Assembly: GCA_965220205.1 (NCBI GenBank)
Contig: OZ244812.1
Location: 1,922,001 to 1,986,000 of the forward strand
Direction of reading: 5' to 3'
Source of the DNA: G965220205 sp965220205
GTDB lineage: Bacteria > Chloroflexota > Dehalococcoidia > Lucifugimonadales > Australimonadaceae
Length of the DNA: 64,000 nucleotides
The notes below the pieces were generated by a model. The model made no database searches, had not been told where the DNA came from, and saw only the letters and a list, made by a program, of their open reading frames with translations. Positions 1-15,658 of this stretch are shown here, piece after piece. Within the stretch, counting starts at the first letter, position 1. The number at the start of each line of letters is the position of its first letter. Made by a program: the position numbers and the translations under genes.

Positions 1-2358
<2,358 letters not shown>

Positions 2359-2372
2359 CGTCGGCCCCCTGC

Positions 2373-2474
2373 GCCCTCTCTGGCCTCCTCACCCCCTCTG
2401 GCCTCCTTCCCCCTCTGGCCTCCTTCCCCCTCTGGCCTCCTCACCCACCGGGGGAGGATTGAGGTGGGGGGAAC
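2373..2474. repeat. Short tandem repeat plus one copy of the intergenic hairpin repeat family
   Basis: About four units of a 17-18 bp sequence (CCCTCTGGCCTCCTTCC and variants) run from 2373 to 2447. They merge with an inverted copy (about 2435-2474) of the dispersed repeat whose core reads CCTCAATCCTCCC followed by GGGAGGAGGCC on the other strand. The unit seems to be an amplified edge of that repeat (GAGGAGGCCAGAGGG on the minus strand). The rest of the uvrA-IS gap (2475-2600) holds no gene that I can support. Confidence 0.7.
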
Positions 2475-2599
2475 CCATGCCCGTCGCGGACACGCCGCCC
2501 ACCCCGCCCGCCACGACACCCGCTCCTTCCCCAATCGTCCCCGCGCCTCCTACACTGTCCCCACGGTTCCACTCCGGCGCCAGCCTCGCCTACCCCCTG

Positions 2600-2720
2600 T
2601 CCGGTCCGGACCCAGAGGAGGAATGAGACCAATTGAGACTAATTGAGACACTTTAGAAGAACTACTTCCCGCATCCCACTCGTAAACCCGTGAAATCTAC
2701 GAGTGGCGCCCCCCGCGCCA
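2600..2720 (-). repeat. Dispersed repeat with conserved stem-loop, copy A
   Basis: This stretch matches, in opposite orientation, two segments near 29440-29520 and 29600-29650. Shared parts are a CCGGACCC edge, GGAATGAGACCAA and further TGAGAC units, TTTAGAAGA, GAACTACTTCCCGC, and a stem-loop formed by CACTCGTA and TACGAGTG around a 13-nt loop (about 2677-2708). The stem is conserved between copies while the loop varies by a few bases, which suggests a folded element. Function unknown. Confidence 0.7.
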
Positions 2721-2744
2721 TCTTGGTCCATTCCCCGTCATTCC

Positions 2745-3790
2745 TGTATGTGTCAGCTAATTCGTTGACAGATTTTGCAGGGTTTGGAGGGGGGTCTTTC
2801 CCCCGAGGCCCTGGTGGGGCCGTGCGGTGTTGTAGTAGACGAGGTACTGCATCAACTCCTCCTTCAGCTCCTCCACCGACTCGAACGTCGTCTCGTCCAG
2901 CAGGTCCTCGTTCAGCGTCCGCCAGAACCGCTCGACCTTCCCGTTGGTCTGCGGCCGGTAGGGCCGCGTGTAGCGGTGCGTGATGCCCAGCTCCTGGAAC
3001 ATCCGCTCCATCGGGTGGTTGGCCTTGTTGGCCGGCGAAGCCACCTCGGCCCCGTTGTCCGTGAGAATGGCCTCGAACCGGACTCCATACTCGGCGTTCA
3101 GCAGGTTGATGCTCTTCAGCGCCGCGAACATGACGCTCAGGCTCTTCAGGTCGTCCACCACCTCCGCCCAGGCCAGACGGGTGCAGGCGTCGATCACGCA
3201 CACCAGGTAGGAGCGCCGCCTGGCGCCCACGAGCAGGTCCTTGCTCAGGTGGTGGCAGTCCAGGTGGCCCAGCTCCCCGGCACGGGTCTTGATGATCTGG
3301 CGCTTGGACTCCCGCATGGGCTTGGTCAACCGGTTCAGGCCGTGGCGCTGGGCGATGGCGTAGATGGTCGAGGGCGCTGGCGTGTGGGACTTCAGCACCG
3401 GCCTGAGTATGGCATAGATCTCGTAGCGGTTGATGCCCTTGCGCCGGAGCTCGAGCACCTTCTCCTCGATGAAGGGGAGGGTGCGGCGGCTCTTCCAACG
3501 GGGTCCCCGCTTGCCAGGCAGCAGGGCGTCGCCGTCGCCGGACTGCCGATAGCGGTTGTAGTACTTGGCGAAGGTCTGGCGGTTGGTCCCATGGAAGGCG
3601 TAGAAGTCCTGGACGAAGCGGAACTTGGGGTGGCTCTTGGCCTTGACCTGTTCGTACTCCCGGATGAGGAACCGCCACTTCTGAACATAGTTCCGCTCGA
3701 TGGTGCGGTCGGTGCTGTTGTCGCGCATCTTCGCCTCCAGACTGGCTCGTTCTCCAGCCAAATCTGTCAACGAATTACCTAACATCTACA
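2745..3790 (-). mobile_element. Complete IS481-type insertion sequence
   Basis: The 1046-bp element has imperfect inverted ends of about 37 bp. Both start TGTA and share the block TAATTCGTTGACAGATTT (2758-2775 on the left; its complement near 3762-3779). It is flanked by a 5-bp direct duplication ATTCC (2740-2744 and 3791-3795), the footprint of transposition. It carries one intact transposase gene spanning nearly the whole element. The uninterrupted site would read GTCATTCCCATGCG. Confidence 0.9.
2757..3785 (-). CDS. IS481-type DDE transposase
   Basis: A 342-residue integrase-fold transposase. The N-terminal half has a helix-turn-helix region (around residues 60-130, with the phrase TNRQTFAKYYNRYRQSG), and the second half is an rve catalytic core. 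The DDE residues are visible: D in HLDCHHL, D in LTDNGAE and E in NGKVERFWRTL, followed by the YNTARPHQGL motif typical of this family. The stop codon lies in the left inverted end and the first Met codon in the right one; Met at about residue 20 (MRDNSTDRT) is an equally possible start. The frame is intact, so the element could be active. Confidence 0.9.
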   Translation of the reverse strand: MLGNSLTDLAGERASLEAKMRDNSTDRTIERNYVQKWRFLIREYEQVKAKSHPKFRFVQDFYAFHGTNRQTFAKYYNRYRQSGDGDALLPGKRGPRWKSRRTLPFIEEKVLELRRKGINRYEIYAILRPVLKSHTPAPSTIYAIAQRHGLNRLTKPMRESKRQIIKTRAGELGHLDCHHLSKDLLVGARRRSYLVCVIDACTRLAWAEVVDDLKSLSVMFAALKSINLLNAEYGVRFEAILTDNGAEVASPANKANHPMERMFQELGITHRYTRPYRPQTNGKVERFWRTLNEDLLDETTFESVEELKEELMQYLVYYNTARPHQGLGGKTPLQTLQNLSTN

Positions 3791-3838
3791 ATTCCCATGC
3801 GAGTGAGCCGCGCCCGTGCGAGTCTGCACGCGCCTCAC

Positions 3839-4753
3839 TGTATTCGTTCAGAAACATATGAAACAGACAGGCGGATGAAGAAAGGGTAGCTGCACTACCC
3901 AAGTCATTCTACCGCGCCGCCGCCCGGCAGCCGGTGGAGTTGAGCGCGCAGGCGGCCCAGCGGCTGTGCGACCTGCGCCGGTGGCGGAAGCTCCGTACGA
4001 GCGGATTCACAGCCACCGAAGCCGCCCGCGCTCTTGGAGCTGCCCCGCTCCACCCTCTACCGGCTGGATCGGCGCTACCACACGGACGGGGCCCGTGGGC
4101 TCGAACCCCGCCCCCGCCGTCCACACCGCCGCCGACTGCCCACCTGGAGCGCCGGACTCGTGGAGGCCGTGCGCCAACAGCGCGAGAGGCCGCCGTGCTA
4201 CGGGAAGGACAAGATCGCCGTGATCCTCCGGAGAGAGGGCTGGCCGGTCTCGACCTCCATGGTCGGCCGCATCCTCGGTCCCCTCAAGCGGCGGGGGGCG
4301 CTGCGGGAGTCCCCGCGCCCTGGCGTTGCCCGCCGGAGGCGGGGCAGGCCGCGCCCCTATGCCGTCCGCAAACCGAAGGAGTATCAGCCGTCCGAGCCGG
4401 GCGACCTCGTGCAGGTGGACACGCTGGATGTCCGGCCTCTGCCCGGGTTGGTCTTCAAGCACTTCACCGCTCGCGACGTGGTCTCCCGCTCTTCGTCCTG
4501 CCGCCCCACTCGCCCAAGCTCAACGGCTACGTCGAGCGCGCACACCGCACGCACCAGGAGGAGTTCTATGAGTTCTATGACGAGGAGTGGACGGTAGCAG
4601 CGCTCACGCCAGCGCGGCGGCGGTGGGAGCGCTGCTACAACACGGAACGCCCGCACCAGTCCCTTGGCTGGCAGAGCCAGAGGGACTATCTTCGCCAGCA
4701 CGACCCGGGGATGGTCAAGACCTCGCCGTCTCATATGTTAATGAACGAGTACA
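3839..4753 (+). mobile_element. Decayed insertion sequence (second element)
   Basis: A 915-bp remnant bounded by inverted ends TGTATTCGTTCAGAAACATATG (3839 onward) and its near complement ending GAACGAGTACA at 4753, about 25 bp with a few mismatches. No clear target duplication is seen. The transposase inside is broken. The right end lies only 5 bp from the site later used by the third element. Confidence 0.8.
3934..4753 (+). pseudogene. Frameshifted and internally deleted rve transposase
   Basis: Three pieces of one transposase lie in two frames. The N-terminal part (frame of 3934, ...TATEAARAL) shifts near 4032 to a second frame (LELPRSTLYRLDRRYHTDG onward). That frame carries the first catalytic Asp (LVQVDTLDV) and runs to FKHFTARDVVSR. 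Near 4485 it jumps back to the first frame, VLPPHSPKLNGYVERAHR, which has the catalytic Glu and the YNTERPHQSL motif. The region between, which should hold the second Asp, is deleted. The protein cannot be a functional DDE enzyme. It is IS481/IS3-like by motif but clearly different from the element at 2745. Confidence 0.85.
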
Positions 4754-4758
4754 TGGGG

Positions 4759-6203
4759 TGTCGTTGTCCAGTGATTCGGTCAGGGTTGTTGTTCAATGAT
4801 TATGTCAGTAGTGCTCTCCTCCATGGGTGGTTGGGCGCTGGCTTGGGGGGGATGCGGGCCGGGGTCTTCGCCGGGGGACGGGGAGCAGTTGTCGGTGCGC
4901 GGTGACCGTCACGGGCTGGTCGGGCTGGCGAGTCGGCCGGCAGCTGACCGTTGGAGCGCCGGCCAGTGCGGGCCCTGAGCGCGACGGGCCCGGCGGGGGC
5001 CGGCTCCGTGGCCACGGTCCTGCCCTGGTGGACGACCACGATGCTGCCGTCCAGCCGCTCTTGGACTTCGACGCGGGTCCGAGCGTAGCTGGTCCTGCGC
5101 CCATCGGGGAGCGCCCGCAGCGCGGCGCCGTTGAAGTGGATGGTGTTGTCGTTGGCCACAGTGCGCAGGTACTTGAAGCACAGGACCGCATCAAGGGAGA
5201 CGCCCGGCGGCAGTGGGCGATAGGCCGGTCCCGGCTGGGCCGGCGCCACGCCGAACTGCCGATCGTAGCGCGGCAGGAAGTCCCGAGCATCCGGTTGGCC
5301 TCCTCGATGGTCGCCGCGCCCGCGAGGCGCATCTCCGAGACCAGCCGGTCCTGGAAGGTGTCCCACGCCCGCTCCACGCGACCCTTCGCCTGCGGCGTAT
5401 GGGCCAGGATGAGCGTGATGCCCAACTCCTCGAGCGCCCGGGCGAACTGCGTGGGCTCGCGTCTGCCCTGAAGCTGCTCGTCCCGGCTCTCAACCTCCTG
5501 GGGAGCGCTGGAAGATGCTATGCCGATCGCTATAGAGGGCCATCGGCACGCCGCGCCGCTCGATGATCTCCTTGATCATGAGCAAGTAGCCGTGGGCGTC
5601 CTCCTGTTCTCTGAATAGGGCGAAGGGGACCGTCCCCGTGGCGTCGTCCACGGCCCCGATCAGCGTCAGGCGGGGTCCCCGACCCTCCAACCAGTCGTGC
5701 CGGCTCCCGTCGATCTGCAGCAGCATGCCCTCCTGGGGGTAGCGCTCCCTGCGCAGATAGCGCTTGCGCGCTCGGCGGCGCCGGGGACTCCGCACACCGC
5801 CCGCCAGCAGGACCCGCCGGACGGTGGAGCGAGAGAGGCGAACGCCCTCCCGCTCGGCCAACAGCTCGGTCAGATGCGAGTGGTTGAAGCCGGCGTAGCG
5901 GCCCTTGGCGAGGGCCCTCACCTGTTCCTGCGTCTCCGGGCTGGTGGCGGTCGACGGCCGTCTGCCCCTGTTTCCGTGAGCCACGCCGGCTGCTCCCTCC
6001 TTTCGATACGTCGCCAGCAGTCGCCACGCGTGGCGCTCGCTCACCCTCATCAGTTCGGCCGCCTCAACCAGCGACACCTGCCGCCCGATCACGCCGTTCA
6101 CACCTGTATCCGCGATTGCTCTCCGGTGGTCAACGTCAGTCCTTTCATAGACTGCCATTTTCATTGACCACTTACCCCCTGACCGAATCATTGAACAATG
6201 ACA
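4759..6203 (-). mobile_element. ISNCY-type insertion sequence, frameshifted
   Basis: A 1445-bp element with long inverted ends: TGTCGTTGTCCAGTGATTCG at 4759 and the complement of TGTCATTGTTCAATGATTCG ending at 6203, both continuing with GTCAGGG. It is flanked by a 5-bp direct duplication TGGGG (4754-4758 and 6204-6208). It lies 5 bp beyond the end of the older element and directly abuts the rpoB -35 hexamer at 6209. Confidence 0.9.
4800..6191 (-). pseudogene. ISNCY-family transposase broken by two frameshifts
   Basis: Read on the minus strand, frame one (6191 or, more likely, the Met codons near 6164, down to about 5500) encodes a helix-turn-helix (SLVEAAELMRVSERHAWRLL) and the catalytic start (MLLQIDGSRHDWLEG, then LYSDRHSIFQ). 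It shifts near 5500 to ELGITLILAHTPQAKGRVERAW, which holds the catalytic Glu. It shifts again near 5285 to FLPRYDRQFGVAPAQPGPAYRPLP. Together these pieces cover a standard ISNCY transposase of about 450 residues. With two frameshifts it should be inactive unless the shifts are sequencing errors. Confidence 0.85.
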
Positions 6204-6208
6204 TGGGG

Positions 6209-6237
6209 TTGACAGAAGCCGTCCTGACGCCTACCAT
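6209..6237 (+). promoter_or_regulatory. Sigma-70-type promoter of rpoBC
   Basis: A perfect -35 TTGACA (6209-6214), a 17-bp spacer and -10 TACCAT (6232-6237) lie upstream of rpoB. They predict a start near 6244 and a 5' leader of about 130 nt. The -35 begins on the base right after the target duplication of the ISNCY element, so the insertion removed or replaced everything upstream of the core promoter. Confidence 0.75.
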
Positions 6238-6306
6238 GTCTGCTCTAGGAGTCGAATGCCCCTCGCATCACGGCGCCCCGGCCCCCGAACGTAGTTGTTC
6301 TTCTCA

Positions 6307-6326
6307 GGCCTAGCGATCGCTAGGCC
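6307..6326. promoter_or_regulatory. 20-bp perfect palindrome in the rpoB leader
   Basis: GGCCTAGCGATCGCTAGGCC is identical to its own reverse complement. It sits about 60 nt after the predicted transcription start and 50 nt before the rpoB start codon. It could be a protein-binding operator or, in RNA, a hairpin controlling leader read-through. No known regulator is recognised. Confidence 0.55.
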
Positions 6327-6376
6327 ATTACTGCGTGCCCCGCGCACAGGCCCCCTAAGGAGGAGTTGTCTCCGCT

Positions 6377-9300
6377 ATGACTTCCTTGATGTCCCGGTTC
6401 GATCTGACCACCTCCGCAATCAAATCCTACGCCAGGATTCCCAAGGTGCTCGAGCCGTCCAGCCTCATCCAGGTGCAGACGAACTCATTCGACTGGCTGA
6501 AGAGCGTCGGGATCCGCGATGTCCTGGACGAGATCAACCCGATTCAAGACGTCACCGGCAGCCGCTTCGAGCTCCACTTCGGCGAGCACTCCTTCCGCAG
6601 CCCGAAGAACGACGAGGACGAGTGCCGCGACAAGGAGACGACCTACGAGGCGCCTCTCTATGTCACCGTCAGCCTGCTCGTCAAGGAGACCGGCGAGATC
6701 AAGGAGCAGACCCTCTTCTTCGGGGATGTCCCGCTGATGACGCCTACCGGCACGTTCGTCATCAACGGGGCCGAGCGAGTCGTCGTCAGCCAGCTTGTCC
6801 GCTCTCCCGGCGCCTACTTCACCCGTCTGGTCGACCCTGGCACCGGGCGGAACGTGTCCTTCTCCAAGCTAATCCCCTACCGCGGCGCATGGCTCGAGTT
6901 CGAGACGAGTCCACGCGACATCATCTCGGTCAAGATTGACCGCAAGCGCAAGCTCCCCGTGACCACGTTCCTGCGGGCGCTCGGGTTCGGCGGCGACGAG
7001 GATCTCCTCGAGCTCTTCAAGGACGTCGACACCGACGAGGCCCACCAGTACGTGAAGACGACCATCGAGCGGGACACCGCAATCCAGACCGAGGCCCAGG
7101 CCTTGGTCGAGGTCTACCGCAGGCTCCGGCCCGGCGAGCCCCCCAGCGTAGAGAGCGCTCGAACGCTGCTGGAGAACCTCTTCTTCAACGCACGCCGATA
7201 CGACCTCGGTCGCGTCGGCCGTTACAAGATGAACCGGCGCATGGGCCACGACGTCCCGATGGAGGAGCGCACGCTCACCAAGGAAGACATCATTCAGATG
7301 CTCCGGATGATGATCCGCATCAACAACGGCGCAGCCTCGCCGGACGACATTGACCACTTGGGCAACCGCCGGGTGCGCGCGGTCGGCGAGCTGATCCAGA
7401 ACCAGCTGCGTGTTGGTCTCCTTCGCATGGAGCGCGTCGTCAAAGAGCGGATGACGATTCTCGATCAGGAGCAGGCGACGCCGAGCGCGCTGATCAACAT
7501 CCGTCCCGTCGTCGCCGCCGTCCGGGAGTTCTTTGGCGGCTCACAGCTCTCCCAGTTCATGGACCAGACCAACCCGCTGGCCGAGTTGACGCACAAGCGG
7601 CGGCTCTCCGCCCTCGGCCCGGGAGGCCTGTCGCGGGAGCGAGCAGGGTTCGACGTTCGCGACGTCCACTACTCCCACTACGGGCGCATCTGCCCCATCG
7701 AGACCCCGGAGGGCCCCAACATCGGACTGCTGGGGTCGCTGGCGACCTATGCGCGCATCAACGACTACGGCTTCATCGAGACGCCGTACCGCCGCGTACA
7801 CAAAGAGATCGCCTCCAACGACCCCGACATCGCGGGACGCATCGCGCGCGTCAACCTGCGCGGCGAGGACGGTAAGCCGCTCCTGCGGGATGGACGTCCG
7901 GTGTCGAACCCGGCCGCCAAGAAGCTGGCCGAGATGGAGCCCTGGCAGGTGCCGGTGCAGCCCTTCGTCACCACCGACCCCGACGACATCGGGTTCCTCC
8001 CCGCCGACGAGGAGGACAAGTACGTTGTCGCTCAGGCGAATGCCAAGATGGACGGCAAGCTCCAGCTCATCGAGGAGCGCATCGAGTGCCGGAGCTCCCA
8101 GCACTACTCGACCGAGCCGCCCGACCGGGTCGATTTCGTCGACGTCTCGCCCATGCAGATCGTCAGCGTCTCGACTGCGCTGATTCCGTTCCTCGAACAC
8201 GACGACGCGAACCGCGCCCTCATGGGCTCCAACATGCAACGGCAAGCCGTCCCGCTGCTGCGTCCCGACGCCCCGCTGGTGGGCACGGGCATGGAGGGCC
8301 GCGTCGCGCAGGACAGCGGCCAGATGGTGCTCTCCCGCGTTGCCGGCACGGTGACCTCCGTCACCGGCAATTGGGTCACCGTCACCGACAACGAAGGGGA
8401 GGCTCACCAACACAAGCTGCACAAGTTCGTGCGCTCGAACCAGGGAACCTGTCTCACCCAGCGCGCCATCGTCTCGCGGGGCGACCGAGTCACAGTCAAC
8501 GCGCCACTCGCCGACAGCTCATCGACTGACAGGGGAGACCTTGCGCTGGGGCAGAACGTGCTGTGCGCGTTCGTCCCGCTGGAGGGCTACAACTTCGAGG
8601 ATGCAATCATCATTTCAGAGAACGTGGTCCGCAACTCGAAGTTCACGTCGGTCCACATTGAGAAGTACGAGGTGGAGTCGCGCGACACCAAGCTCGGCCC
8701 CGGCGAGATTACGCGGGACATCCCGAACGTCGGCGAGGACGCGCTCCGCAACCTCGACGAGGACGGCATCATCCGGATCGGCGCGGAGGTCGGCCCCGGC
8801 GACATCCTCGTCGGCAAGATTACGCCCAAGGGCGAGACCGAACTCACCGCCGAGGAGAAGCTGCTGCGGGCGATCTTCGGCGAGAAGGCCCGCGACGTGA
8901 AAGACACGTCGCTGCGGGTGCCTCACGGCGAGCGCGGCAGGATCATCGAGGTCAAGGTCCTCACCCGCGAGAACGGCGACGAGTTGTCGCCCGGCGTCAA
9001 CAAGCTCGTCCGCGTGTGGGTTGCGCAGACCCGCACCCTCTCCGAGGGCGACAAGATGGCGGGGCGCCACGGCAACAAGGGCGTTGTCTCGCGCATCATG
9101 CCGGTCGAGGACATGCCGTATCTCCCGGACGGCACATCCGTCGACATCATCCTGAATCCCATAGGCGTCCCATCTCGCATGAACCTGGGCCAGGTGCTCG
9201 AGACCCACCTGGGCCTGGCCGCGCACAAGCTGCACTTCCGCGCCGTCACCCCCGTGTTCGACGGGGCCGACGACGAGGACATCCGCGACGCGCTGGCGCG

Positions 9301-10240
9301 CGCCTGGCTCGTCGAGCGGGCCAACGCCATGAGCACCCTGCCGCGCGATACGCCGTTCGGCGCCGAGCCAGACTGGGCGGCAGCCCGCGCCTGGGTCGGC
9401 GCGCGCGGCTTCGACGCCAACGCCGTGTTCAGCAACGCGCGCTACGGCGCCGCCAGCGACGTCTGCCTCAAGGTCTGGCTCGAGGACATGGCAGACGACT
9501 ACCAGCAGGCGACCGGCAACCCGCTCACCCTCCCCGGCGTCGGGTCGGGTGAGTTGTACCCGCAGGCTTTGCAGGTCGCCCGTGTGCTGAACGTGGCCCC
9601 GCCGATTATCGGCAAGTCCACCCTCTACGACGGGCGGACAGGCGAGCCTTTCGACGGTCCGGTCACCGTTGGGTACATCTACATGCTGAAACTGATTCAC
9701 CTGGTGGAGGACAAGATTCACGCCCGCTCCACGGGTCCCTACTCCCTGATCACGCAGCAGCCCTTGGGCGGAAAGGCGCAATTCGGGGGGCAGCGCTTCG
9801 GCGAGATGGAGGTCTGGGCGCTCGAAGCTTACAGCGCCGCGTACAACCTCCAGGAGATGCTCACCGTCAAGTCCGACGATGTCGTGGGCCGTGTGAAGAC
9901 CTACGAGGCAATCGTCAAGGGCGAGGACGTCGTCCAGCCGGGGGTACCCGAATCGTTCCACGTGCTCGTCAAGGAGCTCCAGAGCCTGGGGCTGGCGGTC
10001 GAGTTGCGGTACGAAGACGAGCGCGGCATTCCGGCACCCCGGTTCACCTACGCCGAGGAGGAGGAGGAAGATGTGGTCGTCGCCGAGGGGGCCGGCGTCC
10101 TGCCGCCCGCGCCCTCGTGGGAAGTGGACTTCGACCCCACCGACGAGACCGACGGGGAGGTTGCTCCCGAGGTGCGCATGGACCTGGGCGCCTACGCCCA
10201 CAAGGCCAACGAGGAGAACGGAGACGCCGACCAGGACTGA
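6377..10240 (+). CDS. rpoB: DNA-directed RNA polymerase subunit beta
   Basis: The beta subunit forms half of the RNA polymerase catalytic cleft. The 1287-residue product shows the family blocks in order: SQLVRSPGAYF in the N-terminal lobe; the rifampicin region FFGGSQLSQFMDQTNPL through THKRRLSALGPGGL (about residues 385-420), with the usual Asp, His and Ser resistance positions in their sensitive state; IETPEGPNIGL; GRHGNKGVVS; GVPSRMNLGQ; and the C-terminal GGKAQFGGQRFGEMEVWALEA, which contacts beta prime. A strong Shine-Dalgarno sequence AAGGAGGAG (6356-6364) decides the ATG start. The C-terminus ends in an acidic tail. rplJ and rplL, common upstream neighbours, are absent; three IS elements are there instead. 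Confidence 0.98.
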   Translation: MTSLMSRFDLTTSAIKSYARIPKVLEPSSLIQVQTNSFDWLKSVGIRDVLDEINPIQDVTGSRFELHFGEHSFRSPKNDEDECRDKETTYEAPLYVTVSLLVKETGEIKEQTLFFGDVPLMTPTGTFVINGAERVVVSQLVRSPGAYFTRLVDPGTGRNVSFSKLIPYRGAWLEFETSPRDIISVKIDRKRKLPVTTFLRALGFGGDEDLLELFKDVDTDEAHQYVKTTIERDTAIQTEAQALVEVYRRLRPGEPPSVESARTLLENLFFNARRYDLGRVGRYKMNRRMGHDVPMEERTLTKEDIIQMLRMMIRINNGAASPDDIDHLGNRRVRAVGELIQNQLRVGLLRMERVVKERMTILDQEQATPSALINIRPVVAAVREFFGGSQLSQFMDQTNPLAELTHKRRLSALGPGGLSRERAGFDVRDVHYSHYGRICPIETPEGPNIGLLGSLATYARINDYGFIETPYRRVHKEIASNDPDIAGRIARVNLRGEDGKPLLRDGRPVSNPAAKKLAEMEPWQVPVQPFVTTDPDDIGFLPADEEDKYVVAQANAKMDGKLQLIEERIECRSSQHYSTEPPDRVDFVDVSPMQIVSVSTALIPFLEHDDANRALMGSNMQRQAVPLLRPDAPLVGTGMEGRVAQDSGQMVLSRVAGTVTSVTGNWVTVTDNEGEAHQHKLHKFVRSNQGTCLTQRAIVSRGDRVTVNAPLADSSSTDRGDLALGQNVLCAFVPLEGYNFEDAIIISENVVRNSKFTSVHIEKYEVESRDTKLGPGEITRDIPNVGEDALRNLDEDGIIRIGAEVGPGDILVGKITPKGETELTAEEKLLRAIFGEKARDVKDTSLRVPHGERGRIIEVKVLTRENGDELSPGVNKLVRVWVAQTRTLSEGDKMAGRHGNKGVVSRIMPVEDMPYLPDGTSVDIILNPIGVPSRMNLGQVLETHLGLAAHKLHFRAVTPVFDGADDEDIRDALARAWLVERANAMSTLPRDTPFGAEPDWAAARAWVGARGFDANAVFSNARYGAASDVCLKVWLEDMADDYQQATGNPLTLPGVGSGELYPQALQVARVLNVAPPIIGKSTLYDGRTGEPFDGPVTVGYIYMLKLIHLVEDKIHARSTGPYSLITQQPLGGKAQFGGQRFGEMEVWALEAYSAAYNLQEMLTVKSDDVVGRVKTYEAIVKGEDVVQPGVPESFHVLVKELQSLGLAVELRYEDERGIPAPRFTYAEEEEEDVVVAEGAGVLPPAPSWEVDFDPTDETDGEVAPEVRMDLGAYAHKANEENGDADQD

Positions 10241-10314
10241 CCGTCGTCGTCCGCCTGCTTCCTGATCCGAAGCGCGAGTGTGTGAGGAAGAGCCTCACGA
10301 GGAGAACGCAAACG

Positions 10315-14748
<4,434 letters not shown>

Positions 14749-14773
14749 CGCCCTCCGCCGAGGCCGGCTGGGG

Positions 14774-15658
14774 CTAGTACCACGGAAGCGACGGCTCGAC
14801 GGCGAAGAGAAGGAAAACGCCCGCGAGGTAAAGCAAGGAGAACTTGTAAGCGGCGAGCGTCTGCTCCCGGCTCGCGTCTCCGAACCTTGCCAGTCCGAAC
14901 AAGGGGAGCGACTTGCGCAGCCACTGCGCGCCGAGCACGGTGGCAACAGCGCCGAATGTCGCTCCCCCGTACCCCGCCGCGAACGGCAGCCAGGCCATCG
15001 CCATGAGCAATACGACGTACAGCGTTACTTGCAGGGCCGTCGCACGCTGGCTCGCCACGGTAGACAGCATCGGCACGTTCGCCGCCGAGTAGTCGGAGCG
15101 CAGCAGGATGGACAGCGTCCAGAAGTGCGGCGGGGTCCAGAAGAACACCAACGCGAACATGTACACGCCGACCGCGTCGACCGACCCGGTCACGGCGGCG
15201 GCGCCGATCAGCGGCGGGAACGCGCCAGCGGCCCCTCCGATCACGATGTTGTTCCACGAGCGCCGCTTCAACGCGACGGTGTAGACGAATACGTAAACGC
15301 CGGCCGCGATCGCGGTCAGCACTCCCGCGACGGGGTTGGCCAGCAACCACATCAGCGTCACCGCGGTGACCACGAGGACTCCACCCGTCGCCACCGCGAC
15401 CGACGGGCGCATCTGGCGCGACGGCACGGGACGGCTGCGAGTCCTCGACATGATCTCGTCGATGTCGGCGTCCAAGCCCTGGTTGATCGCGTTCGCTCCT
15501 GCCGCGGCCAACGCTCCCGCGCCGGCCACGACCGCAATCTCCGCAGCGCTTGGCGCCCCGTCGGCGGCCTTATAGACGGCGCAGACAGCAGTGAAGACGA
15601 GCAGCGCGATGATGCGCGGCTTCGTGAGCCTCACGAGCTGCCTGGCGATAGCCGCCAC
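14774..15658 (-). CDS. ctaB: Protoheme IX farnesyltransferase (heme O synthase)
   Basis: A UbiA-family membrane prenyltransferase that adds a farnesyl group to heme B, the first step to heme A of cytochrome oxidase. The 294-residue product has LTKPRI at the start, the first Asp-rich motif NQGLDADIDEIMSRTRSRP with the DxxxD arrangement, WTPPHFWTL, and about eight to nine membrane segments. The GTG start at 15658 shares its first base with the ctaA stop (TAGTG), so translation is coupled. The open frame continues far upstream over ctaA, but only this start gives the normal family length. It is convergent with rpoC. Confidence 0.93.
   Translation of the reverse strand: MAAIARQLVRLTKPRIIALLVFTAVCAVYKAADGAPSAAEIAVVAGAGALAAAGANAINQGLDADIDEIMSRTRSRPVPSRQMRPSVAVATGGVLVVTAVTLMWLLANPVAGVLTAIAAGVYVFVYTVALKRRSWNNIVIGGAAGAFPPLIGAAAVTGSVDAVGVYMFALVFFWTPPHFWTLSILLRSDYSAANVPMLSTVASQRATALQVTLYVVLLMAMAWLPFAAGYGGATFGAVATVLGAQWLRKSLPLFGLARFGDASREQTLAAYKFSLLYLAGVFLLFAVEPSLPWY

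Noticed and set aside
2373..2447. Tandem repeat considered as a CRISPR array
   Set aside because: Units of 17-18 bp are contiguous with no spacers and no cas genes; simple tandem duplication.
8615..10201. 528-codon minus-strand open frame in rpoB
   Set aside because: Antisense shadow of a highly conserved gene; composition only.
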